Source: PALSA-894 sp963734185
GTDB lineage: Bacteria > Pseudomonadota > Alphaproteobacteria > Rhizobiales > Xanthobacteraceae
DNA length: 64,000 nt
Direction: 5' to 3'
Assembly: GCA_963734185.1 (NCBI GenBank)
Contig: CAVTGA010000002.1
Coordinates: 1,674,001 to 1,738,000, forward strand
Shown: one piece after another, positions 16,933 through 27,212 of the stretch
Layout: every line of letters begins with the position of its first letter
Position numbering within the stretch: the stretch's first letter is position 1
Made by a program: the position numbers and the translations under genes
Notes under the pieces: generated by a model
Seen by the model: only the letters and a program-made list of their open reading frames with translations
The model's database searches: none
What the model was told of the DNA's origin: nothing

Positions 16933-17864
16933 GCGCCGTCGACATTGCCGCCCCGGTGCAGGTCGAGCGTGCCCGCTCGGTGTGGGCGCTGCGCTGGCGG
17001 CGCTTCCGCCGCCATCGCGCCGCGCTGGCAAGCCTCGGCGTGCTGGCGCTGCTGGCGCTGTTCTGCCTCGCCGCCGCGCCGCTCGAGGCCCTGCTCGGCA
17101 TCGACGCCAACGCCACCGACCTGTTCGCGCGCTACGGACCGTCCGCGGCGAAGCACTGGCTCGGCACCGACGAGGCCGGCCGCGACGTGCTGGTGCGGCT
17201 GATGTACGGCGGGCAGGTGTCGCTGCTGGTCGGCCTCTTGGCGACGGTGATCGGCGGCGTGTTCGGCGTGACCCTCGGCCTCGCCGCGGGCTATTTCGGC
17301 GGCCGGCTCGACGCCTTCCTGATGCGCTTCACCGACGGCATCATCGCGCTGCCGCTGCTGCCGCTGCTCATCGTCATCGGCGCCGTCGATCTCACCAAAC
17401 TCGGCTTCTCCAAGGACTTCGCCACCTCGGGCGCCGCCGGCTTCTGGCGCATCGTGATCATCATCGCGCTGATCGATTGGACCGCGATCGCGCGGCTGGT
17501 GCGCGCCGGAACGCTGTCGGTCAAGCAGCGCGACTTCGTGCTCGCCGCGCGCGCGAGCGGCGCCGGGCCGCTCTACGTCATGGGCGTGCACATCCTGCCC
17601 AACATCGTGACGCCGATCATCGTGGCGTTCACGCTCACCGTCGGCCGCGTCATCCTGCTGGAGTCGGTGCTGAGCTTCCTCGGCTTCGGCATCGTCCCGC
17701 CGACTCCGAGCTGGGGCAACATGCTCAACAACGCGCAGGAGCTGGTCACCACCGCGCCGGCGCTTGCGATCTATCCGGGACTCCTGATCTTCGTCACCGT
17801 CATCGCCGTCAATTTCCTCGGCGACGGCATGCAGCACGCCTTCGATCCGCGTTCGGAGAAGTAA
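16929..17864 (+). CDS. Peptide-type ABC transporter permease, DppC-like (system I)
   Basis: 311 aa from ATG 16929 (ATGA overlap with dppB). N-terminal cytoplasmic helix RWRRFRRHRAALASLGVLAL, then HWLGTDEAGRDVLVRLMYGG, the DppC hallmark; EAA loop DFVLAARASGAGPLYVMGVH; C-terminus FLGDGMQHAFDPR. Last gene of system I; one base separates its stop from the convergent system II. Confidence 0.92.
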   Translation: MSAVDIAAPVQVERARSVWALRWRRFRRHRAALASLGVLALLALFCLAAAPLEALLGIDANATDLFARYGPSAAKHWLGTDEAGRDVLVRLMYGGQVSLLVGLLATVIGGVFGVTLGLAAGYFGGRLDAFLMRFTDGIIALPLLPLLIVIGAVDLTKLGFSKDFATSGAAGFWRIVIIIALIDWTAIARLVRAGTLSVKQRDFVLAARASGAGPLYVMGVHILPNIVTPIIVAFTLTVGRVILLESVLSFLGFGIVPPTPSWGNMLNNAQELVTTAPALAIYPGLLIFVTVIAVNFLGDGMQHAFDPRSEK

Positions 17865-17865
17865 T

Positions 17866-18836
17866 TCAGCTCACCAGGTGGCAAGCCGCGAGCCGGCCGT
17901 CGGCGGTGGGCGCGAGCGCCGGCGTCTCGACCTTGCAGCGCTCGAACGCGAACGGGCAGCGCGTGTGGAACGCGCAGCCCGAGGGCGGGTTGATCGGCGA
18001 GGGGACGTCGCCCTGCAGCACGATGCGTTGGCGTGCGGCGTGCGGGTCCGGGATCGGCGCCGCCGCCATCAGCGCCTGCGTATAGGGATGCAGCGGGTTC
18101 TCGAACAGCGCGTCCTTGCCGGCGAGCTCGACGATGCGTCCGAGATACATCACGGCGACGCGGTGGCCGATGTGCTCGACCACGGCGAGATCGTGCGACA
18201 CGAACAGGTAGGCGAGGCCGAGCTCCTCCTGCAGGTCCATCATGAGGTTGAGCACCTGCGCCTGCACCGAGACGTCGAGCGCGGAGACCGGTTCGTCGGC
18301 GACGATCAGCGCGGGATTGAGCGCGAGCGCGCGCGCGATGCCGAGGCGCTGGCGCTGGCCGCCGGAGAACTCGAACGGGTAGCGCCGCATGGCGTCGGCG
18401 CGCAGGCCGACCTTCTCGAACAGCACCGTCACGCGCGCGTCGCGCTCCGATGCCGCAATATCGGAATAGTTCTCCAGCGGCTCGCTGACGATGCGGCCGG
18501 CGGTCATCCGTGGATTGAGCGACGCGTAAGGGTCCTGGAACACCATCTGCATGCGCCGCCGATGCGGGCGCATGGCGCCGGGATCGAGGTGCGTGATGTC
18601 GTCGCCATCGAGAGCGATCGTCCCTTCGGTCGGCTCGATCAGCCGGAGCACGAGCTTGCCGACCGTCGACTTGCCGCAACCGGACTCGCCGACGAGGCAG
18701 AGCGTCTCGCCGGGATGGATCGCGAAGCTCACGCCGTCGACCGCCTTGACCAGCGCGACCGTGCGCGCCAGCAGGCCGCGCTTGAGCGCGAAATGCTTCT
18801 TGAGGTCGGCGACCGCAACGATCGGCGTTGGGACGG

Positions 18837-18840
<4 letters not shown>
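17866..18840 (-). CDS. Peptide-type ABC transporter ATP-binding protein, DppF-like (system II)
   Basis: 324 aa. Walker A GESGCGKS, Q-loop MVFQDPYASLNP, signature FSGGQ, Walker B LIVADEPVSALD, H-loop VSHD, C-terminal GCAFHTRCPFAFERC. The start overlaps the end of the dppD-like gene by 4 bp (ATGA), so translation is coupled. Last gene of the minus-strand transporter. Confidence 0.93.
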
Positions 18841-20018
<1,178 letters not shown>

Positions 20019-20053
20019 CGGTGGCGGCTCCTCACCACGAGGCCCGGCCTCAT

Positions 20054-20935
20054 TCACATCCGCCTCGCGAGGCGCGGATCGAGCCGGTCGCGCAAGCCGT
20101 CGCCCAGCAGGTTGACGGCGAGTACGACCAGCGCGAGCGCGATGCCGGGGCAGAAGATGGTCCACGGCGCGCGCGACAGGAACAGCCGGCTCTGCGCGAT
20201 CATGTTGCCCCAGGTCGGGATTTCCGGCGGGGTACCGGCGCCGAGGAACGACAGCGCCGCCTCGATCAGGATCGCGGAGGCGCAAATGTAAGTCGCCTGC
20301 ACGATCAGCGGCGCGATGGTGTTGGGCAGGATGTGGCGCAGCAAGATCTTCCAGGTCGGCGTGCCGCCGGCCACCGCGGCTTCCACGTAGGGCGCTTCGC
20401 GCACGCTCAGCACCACGGCGCGCACCAGCCGCACCACGCGCGGGATCTCGGGGATGGTGATGGCGACGATCACGATGCCGACGCTGGCGCGGGTCAGCGC
20501 CACCAGCGCGATCGCCAGCAGGATGGCGGGGATCGCCATCAGCCCGTCCATCAGCCGCATCACCACGGCGTCCACCTTGCGGAAGTAGCCGGCCATGAGC
20601 CCGATCTGCAGCCCGACCACGATCGACATCAGCGCGACCGACAGCCCGACGAACAGCGAGACGCGCGCGCCGTAGATGGTGCGCGCGAACACGTCGCGGC
20701 CGAGATGGTCGGTACCGAGCCAGTTCGTTTCCGAGGGCGGCAGCAGCCGCTGCGCCGGCCGCATGGTCACGGCGTCGCCGGCAAACAGCGGCGCCGCGAT
20801 CGCCAGCAGCGCGATCAGCGCCAGGATCGAGCCGCCCGCCACGATGGTCGGATTGCGCCGGGCGAAACGCCGCAATCGCGCGGTAGCGGTGCGCGGCGTC
20901 GCGGGAATCGCTTCAGCGGTCGCGGCGAGGGTCAA
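20054..20935 (-). CDS. Peptide-type ABC transporter permease, DppC-like (system II)
   Basis: 293 aa, starting at TTG 20935, which overlaps the dppB-like stop as TTGA; the same TTGA arrangement is found in system III. RRFARRNPTIVAGGSILALI leads into the first membrane helix, followed by NWLGTDHLGRDVFARTIYGA, EAA loop PYVEAAVAGGTPTWKILLRH, and C-terminus LLGDGLRDRLDPRLARRM. Six segments, normal length. Confidence 0.9.
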   Translation of the reverse strand: MTLAATAEAIPATPRTATARLRRFARRNPTIVAGGSILALIALLAIAAPLFAGDAVTMRPAQRLLPPSETNWLGTDHLGRDVFARTIYGARVSLFVGLSVALMSIVVGLQIGLMAGYFRKVDAVVMRLMDGLMAIPAILLAIALVALTRASVGIVIVAITIPEIPRVVRLVRAVVLSVREAPYVEAAVAGGTPTWKILLRHILPNTIAPLIVQATYICASAILIEAALSFLGAGTPPEIPTWGNMIAQSRLFLSRAPWTIFCPGIALALVVLAVNLLGDGLRDRLDPRLARRM

Positions 20936-21873
20936 TAGCGTATCCTCGGATCGAGCACCGTGTAGGTCAGGTCGACGATCAGGTTCACCAGCACGTAGAC
21001 GCCGGAGAAGATCAGGATCACGCCCTGGATGATCGGGTAGTCGCGCTTCGAGATGGCGTCGACCACGAGCCGCCCGATGCCCGGGATGTTGAACACGGTC
21101 TCGGTGATCACCACGCCGCCGATCAGCAGCGCGACGCCGATGCCGATCACGGTGACGATCGGCACGCCGGCGTTCTTGAGCGCATGCTTGAGCAGCATCG
21201 ATTGCGTCGCGACGCCCTTGGCGCGCGCGGTGCGGATGTAGTCCTCGGCCAGCACTTCGAGCATCGAGGTGCGGGTGATGCGCGCGATCAGCGCCACATA
21301 GGCCAGCCCGAGCGCGATCGAGGGTAGGATCAGCCGCTCGATCCAGGGTCCCAGTCCCTGGTCGATCGGCGCATAGCCCTGCACCGGCAGCCAGCGCAGG
21401 TTGATGGAAAAGACGTAGATCAGCAGGTAACCGACCACGAACACCGGCACCGAGAACCCGATCACCGATACGGCCATCAACAGGCGGTCGATCCAGGTGC
21501 CGACCTTCCAGGCCGCCAGCACGCCGAAGCTGACCGCGAGCGAGATCGCGACCAGCAGCGTGGTGAGCGCGAGCGATAGCGTCGGCTCGACGCGCTGGCC
21601 GATCAGTTTCAGCACCGGCTCGTTGGAGAAGATCGAGATGCCGAGATCGCCCTGCAGCACGGCGCTGAGCCAGCGCACGAATTGCGCGGGCAGCGGATCG
21701 TCGAGGCCGAGGCGCTGGCGGATCGCGTTGATCTGGTCCTGGGTGGCGTAGTCGCCGGCGATGATGGCGGCCGGATCGCCGGGCGAGAGATGCAGCAGCA
21801 GGAACACGAACACCGCGACAATGCCCATCACGAGCACGGTCGAGGCGAGGCGCCGCAGGATATAGGCGAGCAT
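20932..21873 (-). CDS. Peptide-type ABC transporter permease, DppB-like (system II)
   Basis: 313 aa, six membrane segments. MLAYILRRLASTVLVMGIVA, then HLSPGDPAAIIAGDYAT, EAA loop EDYIRTARAKGVATQSMLLK, C-terminus TYTVLDPRIRY. Same length as, and clearly similar to, the system III DppB-like permease (46447-47388). Confidence 0.92.
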   Translation of the reverse strand: MLAYILRRLASTVLVMGIVAVFVFLLLHLSPGDPAAIIAGDYATQDQINAIRQRLGLDDPLPAQFVRWLSAVLQGDLGISIFSNEPVLKLIGQRVEPTLSLALTTLLVAISLAVSFGVLAAWKVGTWIDRLLMAVSVIGFSVPVFVVGYLLIYVFSINLRWLPVQGYAPIDQGLGPWIERLILPSIALGLAYVALIARITRTSMLEVLAEDYIRTARAKGVATQSMLLKHALKNAGVPIVTVIGIGVALLIGGVVITETVFNIPGIGRLVVDAISKRDYPIIQGVILIFSGVYVLVNLIVDLTYTVLDPRIRY

Positions 21874-21893
21874 CGAGCGTCAGGCTCGGTCGT

Positions 21894-22039
21894 ACCCTCT
21901 CCCCGCTTGCGGGGAGAGGGTGGCGAGCAGCGCAGCTGCGAGCCGGGTGAGGGGGGCTTTCGGTAGACTTCGGGTGGGGAGAATCCCCCTCACCCGACGC
22001 GCTTCGCGCGTCGACCTCTCCCCGCAAGCGGGGAGAGGT
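21894..22039. repeat. Paired CCTCTCCCCGC-TTGC-GGGGAGAGG palindromes
   Basis: Two copies of the CTCTCCCCGC/GCGGGGAGAG hairpin flank a central inverted segment (GGTGAGGGGGGCTTTCGG with GGGGAGAATCCCCCTCACC). The element fills the gap between the binding-protein and permease genes of system II. Confidence 0.75.
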
Positions 22040-22061
22040 AAGAAGTCGAGCGCGCGGAATC

Positions 22062-23666
22062 TCACCCCACCTTCTCCATGTTCCAGAACGGCACCATCTC
22101 GGGGATGCCGATCACGTTGGTGATGGTCTTGCGCCAGGCGGAGCGGCGGAAGAACTGCCCGAGATAGATGTGCTGCACATAGTCCCAGGCGTTGCGCTGC
22201 AATTCGCGCGCGATGCGCTTGCGCTCCTCCGGCGTCGGCGCCGCAGCCCATTGATCGCGCAGCTTCTCCTGCAATTCGTTCGCGGGCCAGCCGAACCAGG
22301 CGCGCTCTCCGGTTGCCGCGTGGCCGGAAAACTCGATCGGGCTCGCGAACGCAAGTCCGGTCGCCGTGGTGGAGAAGATGTTCCATCCCCCTTCGGCCGG
22401 CGGCTTCTTGACCGCGCGGCGGGTCAGCACCGCGCCCCAGTCGCTCGGCGCGACGTCGGCATTGACGCCGGCCTGGCGCAGCCACTGGCCGATCAGCAGA
22501 CCGGCCGGATTGCCGAAATAATGATCGGTCGGTTGCAGCACCACGACGGGGCGGCCGTCATAGCCGGCCTTCTGGAACAGCTCCTTGGCCTTGGCGACGT
22601 TCGGCGCCCCCTTCAGCCAGTCGGTGTTCTCGTCGTTCTCCATCGGAGTGCCGCAGGCGAAATAGGCTCCGCACTTCTGCCAGTACTTCGACTTGCCGAA
22701 GATCGCCGTCATCACGTCGGCCTGGTTGACCAGGTGCAGCATGGCGCGGCGCGCGTCGACCTTGTCGAACGGCGGGTGCAGGTGGTTGAGCCGCGCAAAA
22801 CCGATATGGCCGGTCTTGTTGAGCACCCGCACGGTCAGGTTCGGGTCGGTCTCGAGCTGGTCGACCAGGTCCTGCGGCGGCACTTCGTAGAAATCGATCT
22901 CGCCGTTCTGCAGCGCGCCGAGCGCGGTCTGCTCGTCGGAGATGTTCTCGAAGATGACGCGGTCGACCTTGACCACCTTGCCGCCGGCCATGCCGGAGGC
23001 CGGTTCGGGACGCGGCACGTAGTTCGGATTGCGGTCGTAGACGTAGCGGTTGCCCGGACGCGTCTCGTCGCGATTGTAGAGGAACGGTCCCGAGCCGATG
23101 GTCTCGCGCACCTGCTGGGCCGGATCGGTCTCGGCTTCCTTCTTGCGCATGATGTAGCAGAGCGAGGTGGAGAGCTTCGAGATCGCCTCGATGACCAGCC
23201 CGTAGGGCTCCGACAGCACGATGCGGAAGGTCTTGTCGTCGACCACCGGCGTGTCCTTGACGCGGCGGAACATGTGCTGGCCGGCGCCGTCGCGCACCGC
23301 CCAGCGCCGCACCGAGGCGACGCAGTCGACCGCCGTCACGGCCGAGCCGTCGGAGAACTTCAGGCCATCGCGCAGCTCGAACGTGTAGGTGAGCTTGTCG
23401 TCCGACATGCCGAAGCGACTGACCATCTGCGGCCGCGGCGTGAAACTCTCGTCGAGCCCGAACAGCGTGTCGTAGATCATCCCGCCGTGGTAGGCGGTGA
23501 TGTTGGCGGTGGTCCAGATCGGATCGAGCACGCGCAGGTCGGCGTGCATCACGGCGCGGATGGTGCGGGCGCGCGACGGCGCGCTCTGCGCCTTCAGGAT
23601 GCCGGGCGCGCCGCCGAGCGCCGCCGCCGCAAGGCCGCCCGCCAATACGTTACGTCGCGTCGTCAT
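22062..23666 (-). CDS. Peptide-type ABC transporter substrate-binding protein (system II, copy 1)
   Basis: 534 aa from ATG 23666 (AGAGGG upstream); the open frame to 23735 is not needed. The Tat-like N-terminus MTTRRNVLAGGLAAAALGG is cleaved near LKA-QS. Family 5 solute-binding protein: RTIRAVMHADLRVLDPIWTT, LTYTFELRDGLKFSDGSAVT, HPPFDKVDARRAMLHLVNQ. Closely related along its whole length to the protein at 25437-27038 (a duplicate), with the M81 peptidase gene between them. It supplies solute to the adjacent permease genes. Confidence 0.9.
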   Translation of the reverse strand: MTTRRNVLAGGLAAAALGGAPGILKAQSAPSRARTIRAVMHADLRVLDPIWTTANITAYHGGMIYDTLFGLDESFTPRPQMVSRFGMSDDKLTYTFELRDGLKFSDGSAVTAVDCVASVRRWAVRDGAGQHMFRRVKDTPVVDDKTFRIVLSEPYGLVIEAISKLSTSLCYIMRKKEAETDPAQQVRETIGSGPFLYNRDETRPGNRYVYDRNPNYVPRPEPASGMAGGKVVKVDRVIFENISDEQTALGALQNGEIDFYEVPPQDLVDQLETDPNLTVRVLNKTGHIGFARLNHLHPPFDKVDARRAMLHLVNQADVMTAIFGKSKYWQKCGAYFACGTPMENDENTDWLKGAPNVAKAKELFQKAGYDGRPVVVLQPTDHYFGNPAGLLIGQWLRQAGVNADVAPSDWGAVLTRRAVKKPPAEGGWNIFSTTATGLAFASPIEFSGHAATGERAWFGWPANELQEKLRDQWAAAPTPEERKRIARELQRNAWDYVQHIYLGQFFRRSAWRKTITNVIGIPEMVPFWNMEKVG

Positions 23667-23738
23667 GGCCGGTTCCCTCTGTTCCGTCTGTTCTCGTTGC
23701 GGCGGATTAGGACACGGAGACCCGCGGCGACACAAGCG

Positions 23739-25205
23739 CTACAGAATCAATCGCGGCTCCGCCTGCGCATCGAGCGGCCAGATCGGGCGCTCGATCTTGC
23801 GCCACGGCAGCTTGCGGTAGTCGCGCGGCAGCGGTCCGTCGGCCTCGGCGTAGAGGACTTGGCTCGCGATCTGCGAGAACGCGGCGTAGAAGTGCTGGTT
23901 CGACTTGACCACCAGGATCTTGCGCTGGGTCGGATCGATGCCGAGGTTGGAGAACAGGTCGGTCCCCATCCCTTGCGCGCGGGTCGAGATCAGGACGGCT
24001 TCGACGCCGCCCATGCGGATCGAGGCGGCGTCGCCGAGCGGCACGACGGCGCCGGCGAAGGTTTGATGCGCTTGCCTGACGCAGCGGATCACCTCGACCT
24101 CGGCGTCGACCGGCGGTCCCGACGACTTGGCGATCTTGCCGGCGAAGCGGAACGGCAGCCGCGCGCCCTCGCCGGCGTCGAAGGCAAGCCGGACCGCGAT
24201 CGGATCCCACACCGGCGCGACCGCGGCGCCTTGGACGCCGCGCGCGATCAAGCGATGCAGAAACGTGGTGTTGTCCGAGGGCGCGCCGCCGCCCGCATTG
24301 TCGGCCGTATCGGCGATCACGATCGGGCCGCCCGCATGGGCGAGCGCCGCGTCGATCGCGCCGTCGACGTCGTAGAACCGCGGCACCGACTCTTCACGCA
24401 TGGCAATCAACATGCGCCCGATCTCACCGGCGAGCCGGTCGCCATGCGGCTTGGCGTCGTCGGTCACGACCAGGATGCGGGCGCCGCATTCCGCGACATC
24501 GCCGTAGGGGAAGCAGTGGCCGATCGAGACCGACAGCACACGGTCCTTGCCCTCCAGCGCCGTGATGCGGTCGACCAGGCCGCGCATCGGCTGGATCGAG
24601 GTCGGGAAGCTGCCGATCAGGCGGCAGTCGAACAGCGACCTTGCCGGCTTGATCTCGCGGCGGATCGCGCGCAGCACCAGGTCGACCACTTCGGCGCCGC
24701 GTTCGGCGAAGTCGGTGTGGGGATATTCCTTGAACAGCACGATGACGTCGGCGAGCCGGCAGCGCTTCTCGGTCAGATGGCAGTGCGGGTCGAGCTCGAC
24801 GCCGATCACGCATTTTTCCCCGACCTGCGCGCGTACGCGTTCGAGCACGTCGCCTTCGCAGTCGTCGTAGCCGTGCGCCACCATGGCGCCGTGCAGGTTC
24901 AACACCACGCCGTCGAGCGGGAGCGCGGCCTTCAACTGGCCGAGGATCTCGTCGCGCATGCGCTCATAGGCCGAACGCGCCGCGGCGCCGCCCGGCTGCG
25001 CCGCGTAGCAGGAACCTTCGATCAGTTCGAAGCCGTCGCGTAGGCTGCGCTCGCGCACCGCCCCCATGGCGCCGGTCTGATGCGCGGGATGCTCTGGATA
25101 CTCCCCCGGCGGATAATAGAGCTTCTCGACGAAGGCCTCATAGGACGTCGGCACGGGCAGGAACGTGTTCGCCTCGAGGGCGAGCGCGGCGTAGAACAGG
25201 CGCAT
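23739..25205 (-). CDS. M81 family metallopeptidase (MlrC-like)
   Basis: 488 aa from ATG 25205 (MRLFYAALALEANTF, the normal family start). N-terminal DUF1485/MlrC domain with YDDCEGDVLERVR, GVELDPHCHLTEKR and FKEYPHTDF. C-terminal MlrC domain with DNAGGGAPSDNT. MlrC (microcystinase C) is a zinc enzyme that cleaves linear peptides; most relatives have unknown substrates. It lies between two peptide-type binding proteins, suggesting that it processes what this transporter imports. No signal peptide, so cytoplasmic. A second M81 gene is at 38359-39837. Confidence 0.88.
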   Translation of the reverse strand: MRLFYAALALEANTFLPVPTSYEAFVEKLYYPPGEYPEHPAHQTGAMGAVRERSLRDGFELIEGSCYAAQPGGAAARSAYERMRDEILGQLKAALPLDGVVLNLHGAMVAHGYDDCEGDVLERVRAQVGEKCVIGVELDPHCHLTEKRCRLADVIVLFKEYPHTDFAERGAEVVDLVLRAIRREIKPARSLFDCRLIGSFPTSIQPMRGLVDRITALEGKDRVLSVSIGHCFPYGDVAECGARILVVTDDAKPHGDRLAGEIGRMLIAMREESVPRFYDVDGAIDAALAHAGGPIVIADTADNAGGGAPSDNTTFLHRLIARGVQGAAVAPVWDPIAVRLAFDAGEGARLPFRFAGKIAKSSGPPVDAEVEVIRCVRQAHQTFAGAVVPLGDAASIRMGGVEAVLISTRAQGMGTDLFSNLGIDPTQRKILVVKSNQHFYAAFSQIASQVLYAEADGPLPRDYRKLPWRKIERPIWPLDAQAEPRLIL

Positions 25206-25228
25206 GGGTGCTACTCGGGTGGTGGGCT

Positions 25229-25433
25229 CCCTCTCCCCGCTTGCACCGAACTCGGGTTTACCCGAGTTCGGCATTGATTAGGTGTCCGAAGTCGGAAACA
25301 TCCGACTTCGGATGAGAGGGTCGGGGTGAGAGGGACTCTCCACTGAGCACATGGAAATTCCCCCTCACCCGGATTCCTTCGCTTCGCTCGGAATCCGACC
25401 TCTCCCCGCAGGCGGGGAGAGGTAAGAAGGAGG
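25229..25433. repeat. CTCCCC repeat with two nested perfect hairpins
   Basis: A CTCTCCCCGC/GCGGGGAGAG-type repeat frames two extra hairpins: CCGAACTCGGG-TTTA-CCCGAGTTCGG (25246-25271) and TCCGAAGTCGGA-AACA-TCCGACTTCGGA (25285-25312). The second has the same core and loop as the hairpin at 42813-42838. Confidence 0.8.
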
Positions 25434-25436
25434 GAC

Positions 25437-27038
25437 TTACACCTTCTCCATATTCCAGAATGGAACGATCTCCGGGATCGCCAGGACGCCGCGCAGGTTG
25501 GCGCGGTAGGCGACCGGCGCGACCCATTGGCCGAGCCACACGTGCGGCACGAAATTCCAGGCGTTCTCCTGGATTTCGCGTGCCACCGCCTTCTGCGCCG
25601 CCTCGTTCGGAGCGGCCGCCCACTTGTCGCGCAGCTTCTCGTTCGCCTCGTTGGAGGGCCAGCCGAACCAGCCCTTTTCGCCGTTCGCCGCATGCCCGGC
25701 GAGCGCGATCGGGTTGCCGACCGCGGCGGCGCCGGCCCAGGTGATGAAGATGTTCCAGCCGCCCTGGTCCGGCGCCGTCTTGACGGCGCGCCGCGTCACC
25801 ACGCCGCCCCAGTCGGAGGTGGCGAGCTGCGCGTTGATGCCGATGTCGCGCAGGCGTTGCGCGGTGATCTGCGCGGCATTGTTCATGAAGTCGATATTGG
25901 TGGCGTGCAGCACCACGACCGGGCGGCCGTCATAGCCGGCCTTCTGGAACAGCTCCTTGGCCTTGGCGGGATTCGGCGCGGTCTTGAACCAGTCGGTATT
26001 GGCGTCGTTCTCCATCGGCGTGCCGCAGGCGAAGTTCGACGCGCACTTGCGGAAGTATTTCGGGTTGCCGAAGGTCGCCTTCACGTACTCTTCCTGATTG
26101 ATCAGGTTGAGCATGGCCTGGCGCGCCTCGACCTTGTCGAACGGCGGATGCAGGAAGTTGAGCCGCATCCAGCCGACGTTGCCGGTCTTGTTGAGCACCT
26201 CGATCTTGATGTTGCGGTCGCCCTCGAGCGAGTCGAGCAAGTCGATCGGCGGAATCTCGTAGAAGTCGATCTCGCCCGCCTGCAGCGCCGCCATCGCGGT
26301 CTGCGAGTCGCTCATGTTCTCGTAGATGACGCGGTCGACCTTGACGATCTTGGCGCCGGCGAGCCCGCTCGGCGCTTCGCTGCGCGGCACGTAGTTCGGG
26401 TTGCGGTCGTAGATGTAGCGCGTGCCCTGCCGGGTTTCGTTCCGGTTATAGGTGAACGGACCCGAGCCGATGTATTCGGTCACCTGCTGGTTCGGGTCGG
26501 TCTCGGCCTCCTTCTTGCGCATGATGTAGAGCAGCGGCGTCGCGGTCTTGGCCATCACGTCGACCACGAGGCCGTAAGGCTCCTTGAGCGAGAGCACGAA
26601 GGTCTTGTCGTCCTTCTTCGACAGGTCCTTCACGCGCGCCATCATGTGCTGGCCGGCGCCGTCGCGCGCGGCCCAGCGGCGGATCGACGCCACCACGTCG
26701 TCGGCCGTCACCGCGGAACCGTCGGAGAACTTCAGCCCGTCGCGCAGCTCGAACGTATGGGTGAGCTTGTCGTCGGACACGCCGTATTTCGCGACCATCT
26801 GCGGCTGCGGCCGCATATTGCCGTCGAGGCCGAACAGCGTGTCGTAGATCATGGCGCCGTGGTAGGCGCTGATGTTGGCGGTGGTCCAGATCGGATCGAA
26901 CACGCGCAGATCGCCGTGCATCACGGCGCGGATGGTGCGCGCCGGCGCGGGCGCCTGGGCGCGTGCCAGTCCTGGAACGCCGGTGAGCGCCGTTGCGGCG
27001 AGCGTGCCTTGGACGAAACGTCGGCGAGTTGTGCGCAT
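25437..27038 (-). CDS. Peptide-type ABC transporter substrate-binding protein (system II, copy 2)
   Basis: 533 aa. ATG 27038 has GGGAGG seven bases upstream. Tat signal MRTTRRRFVQGTLAATALTG, cleavage near ARA-QA. Same architecture and motifs as copy 1 (RTIRAVMHGDLRVFDPIWTT, HPPFDKVEARQAMLNLINQ). It is the most upstream gene of the system II minus-strand cluster. Two receptors for one permease would widen the substrate range. Confidence 0.9.
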   Translation of the reverse strand: MRTTRRRFVQGTLAATALTGVPGLARAQAPAPARTIRAVMHGDLRVFDPIWTTANISAYHGAMIYDTLFGLDGNMRPQPQMVAKYGVSDDKLTHTFELRDGLKFSDGSAVTADDVVASIRRWAARDGAGQHMMARVKDLSKKDDKTFVLSLKEPYGLVVDVMAKTATPLLYIMRKKEAETDPNQQVTEYIGSGPFTYNRNETRQGTRYIYDRNPNYVPRSEAPSGLAGAKIVKVDRVIYENMSDSQTAMAALQAGEIDFYEIPPIDLLDSLEGDRNIKIEVLNKTGNVGWMRLNFLHPPFDKVEARQAMLNLINQEEYVKATFGNPKYFRKCASNFACGTPMENDANTDWFKTAPNPAKAKELFQKAGYDGRPVVVLHATNIDFMNNAAQITAQRLRDIGINAQLATSDWGGVVTRRAVKTAPDQGGWNIFITWAGAAAVGNPIALAGHAANGEKGWFGWPSNEANEKLRDKWAAAPNEAAQKAVAREIQENAWNFVPHVWLGQWVAPVAYRANLRGVLAIPEIVPFWNMEKV

Positions 27039-27212
27039 GTGTACCTCCCGTGGCCTTCAATCGTGGCGTTGGGGGCGATTTACTCACGGAAGGGCGCGCC
27101 GGGACAAGCCCGGCGGCCGCGAATTGGCTCCTGCCTCTCCAGGTGATGCCGCCGAGCGCGTTGCCGCTCCGACAGCAGACCCGAGGTGAGCCGTATCGCC
27201 TCGCCGCCACGC

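Noticed and set aside
22170..25043. A very long plus-strand open frame (over 900 codons) opposite the binding protein and M81 genes
   Set aside because: The product is Arg/His/Asp-rich with no domain, and the minus strand holds two clear genes with ribosome-binding sites. Typical antisense openness in high-G+C DNA.
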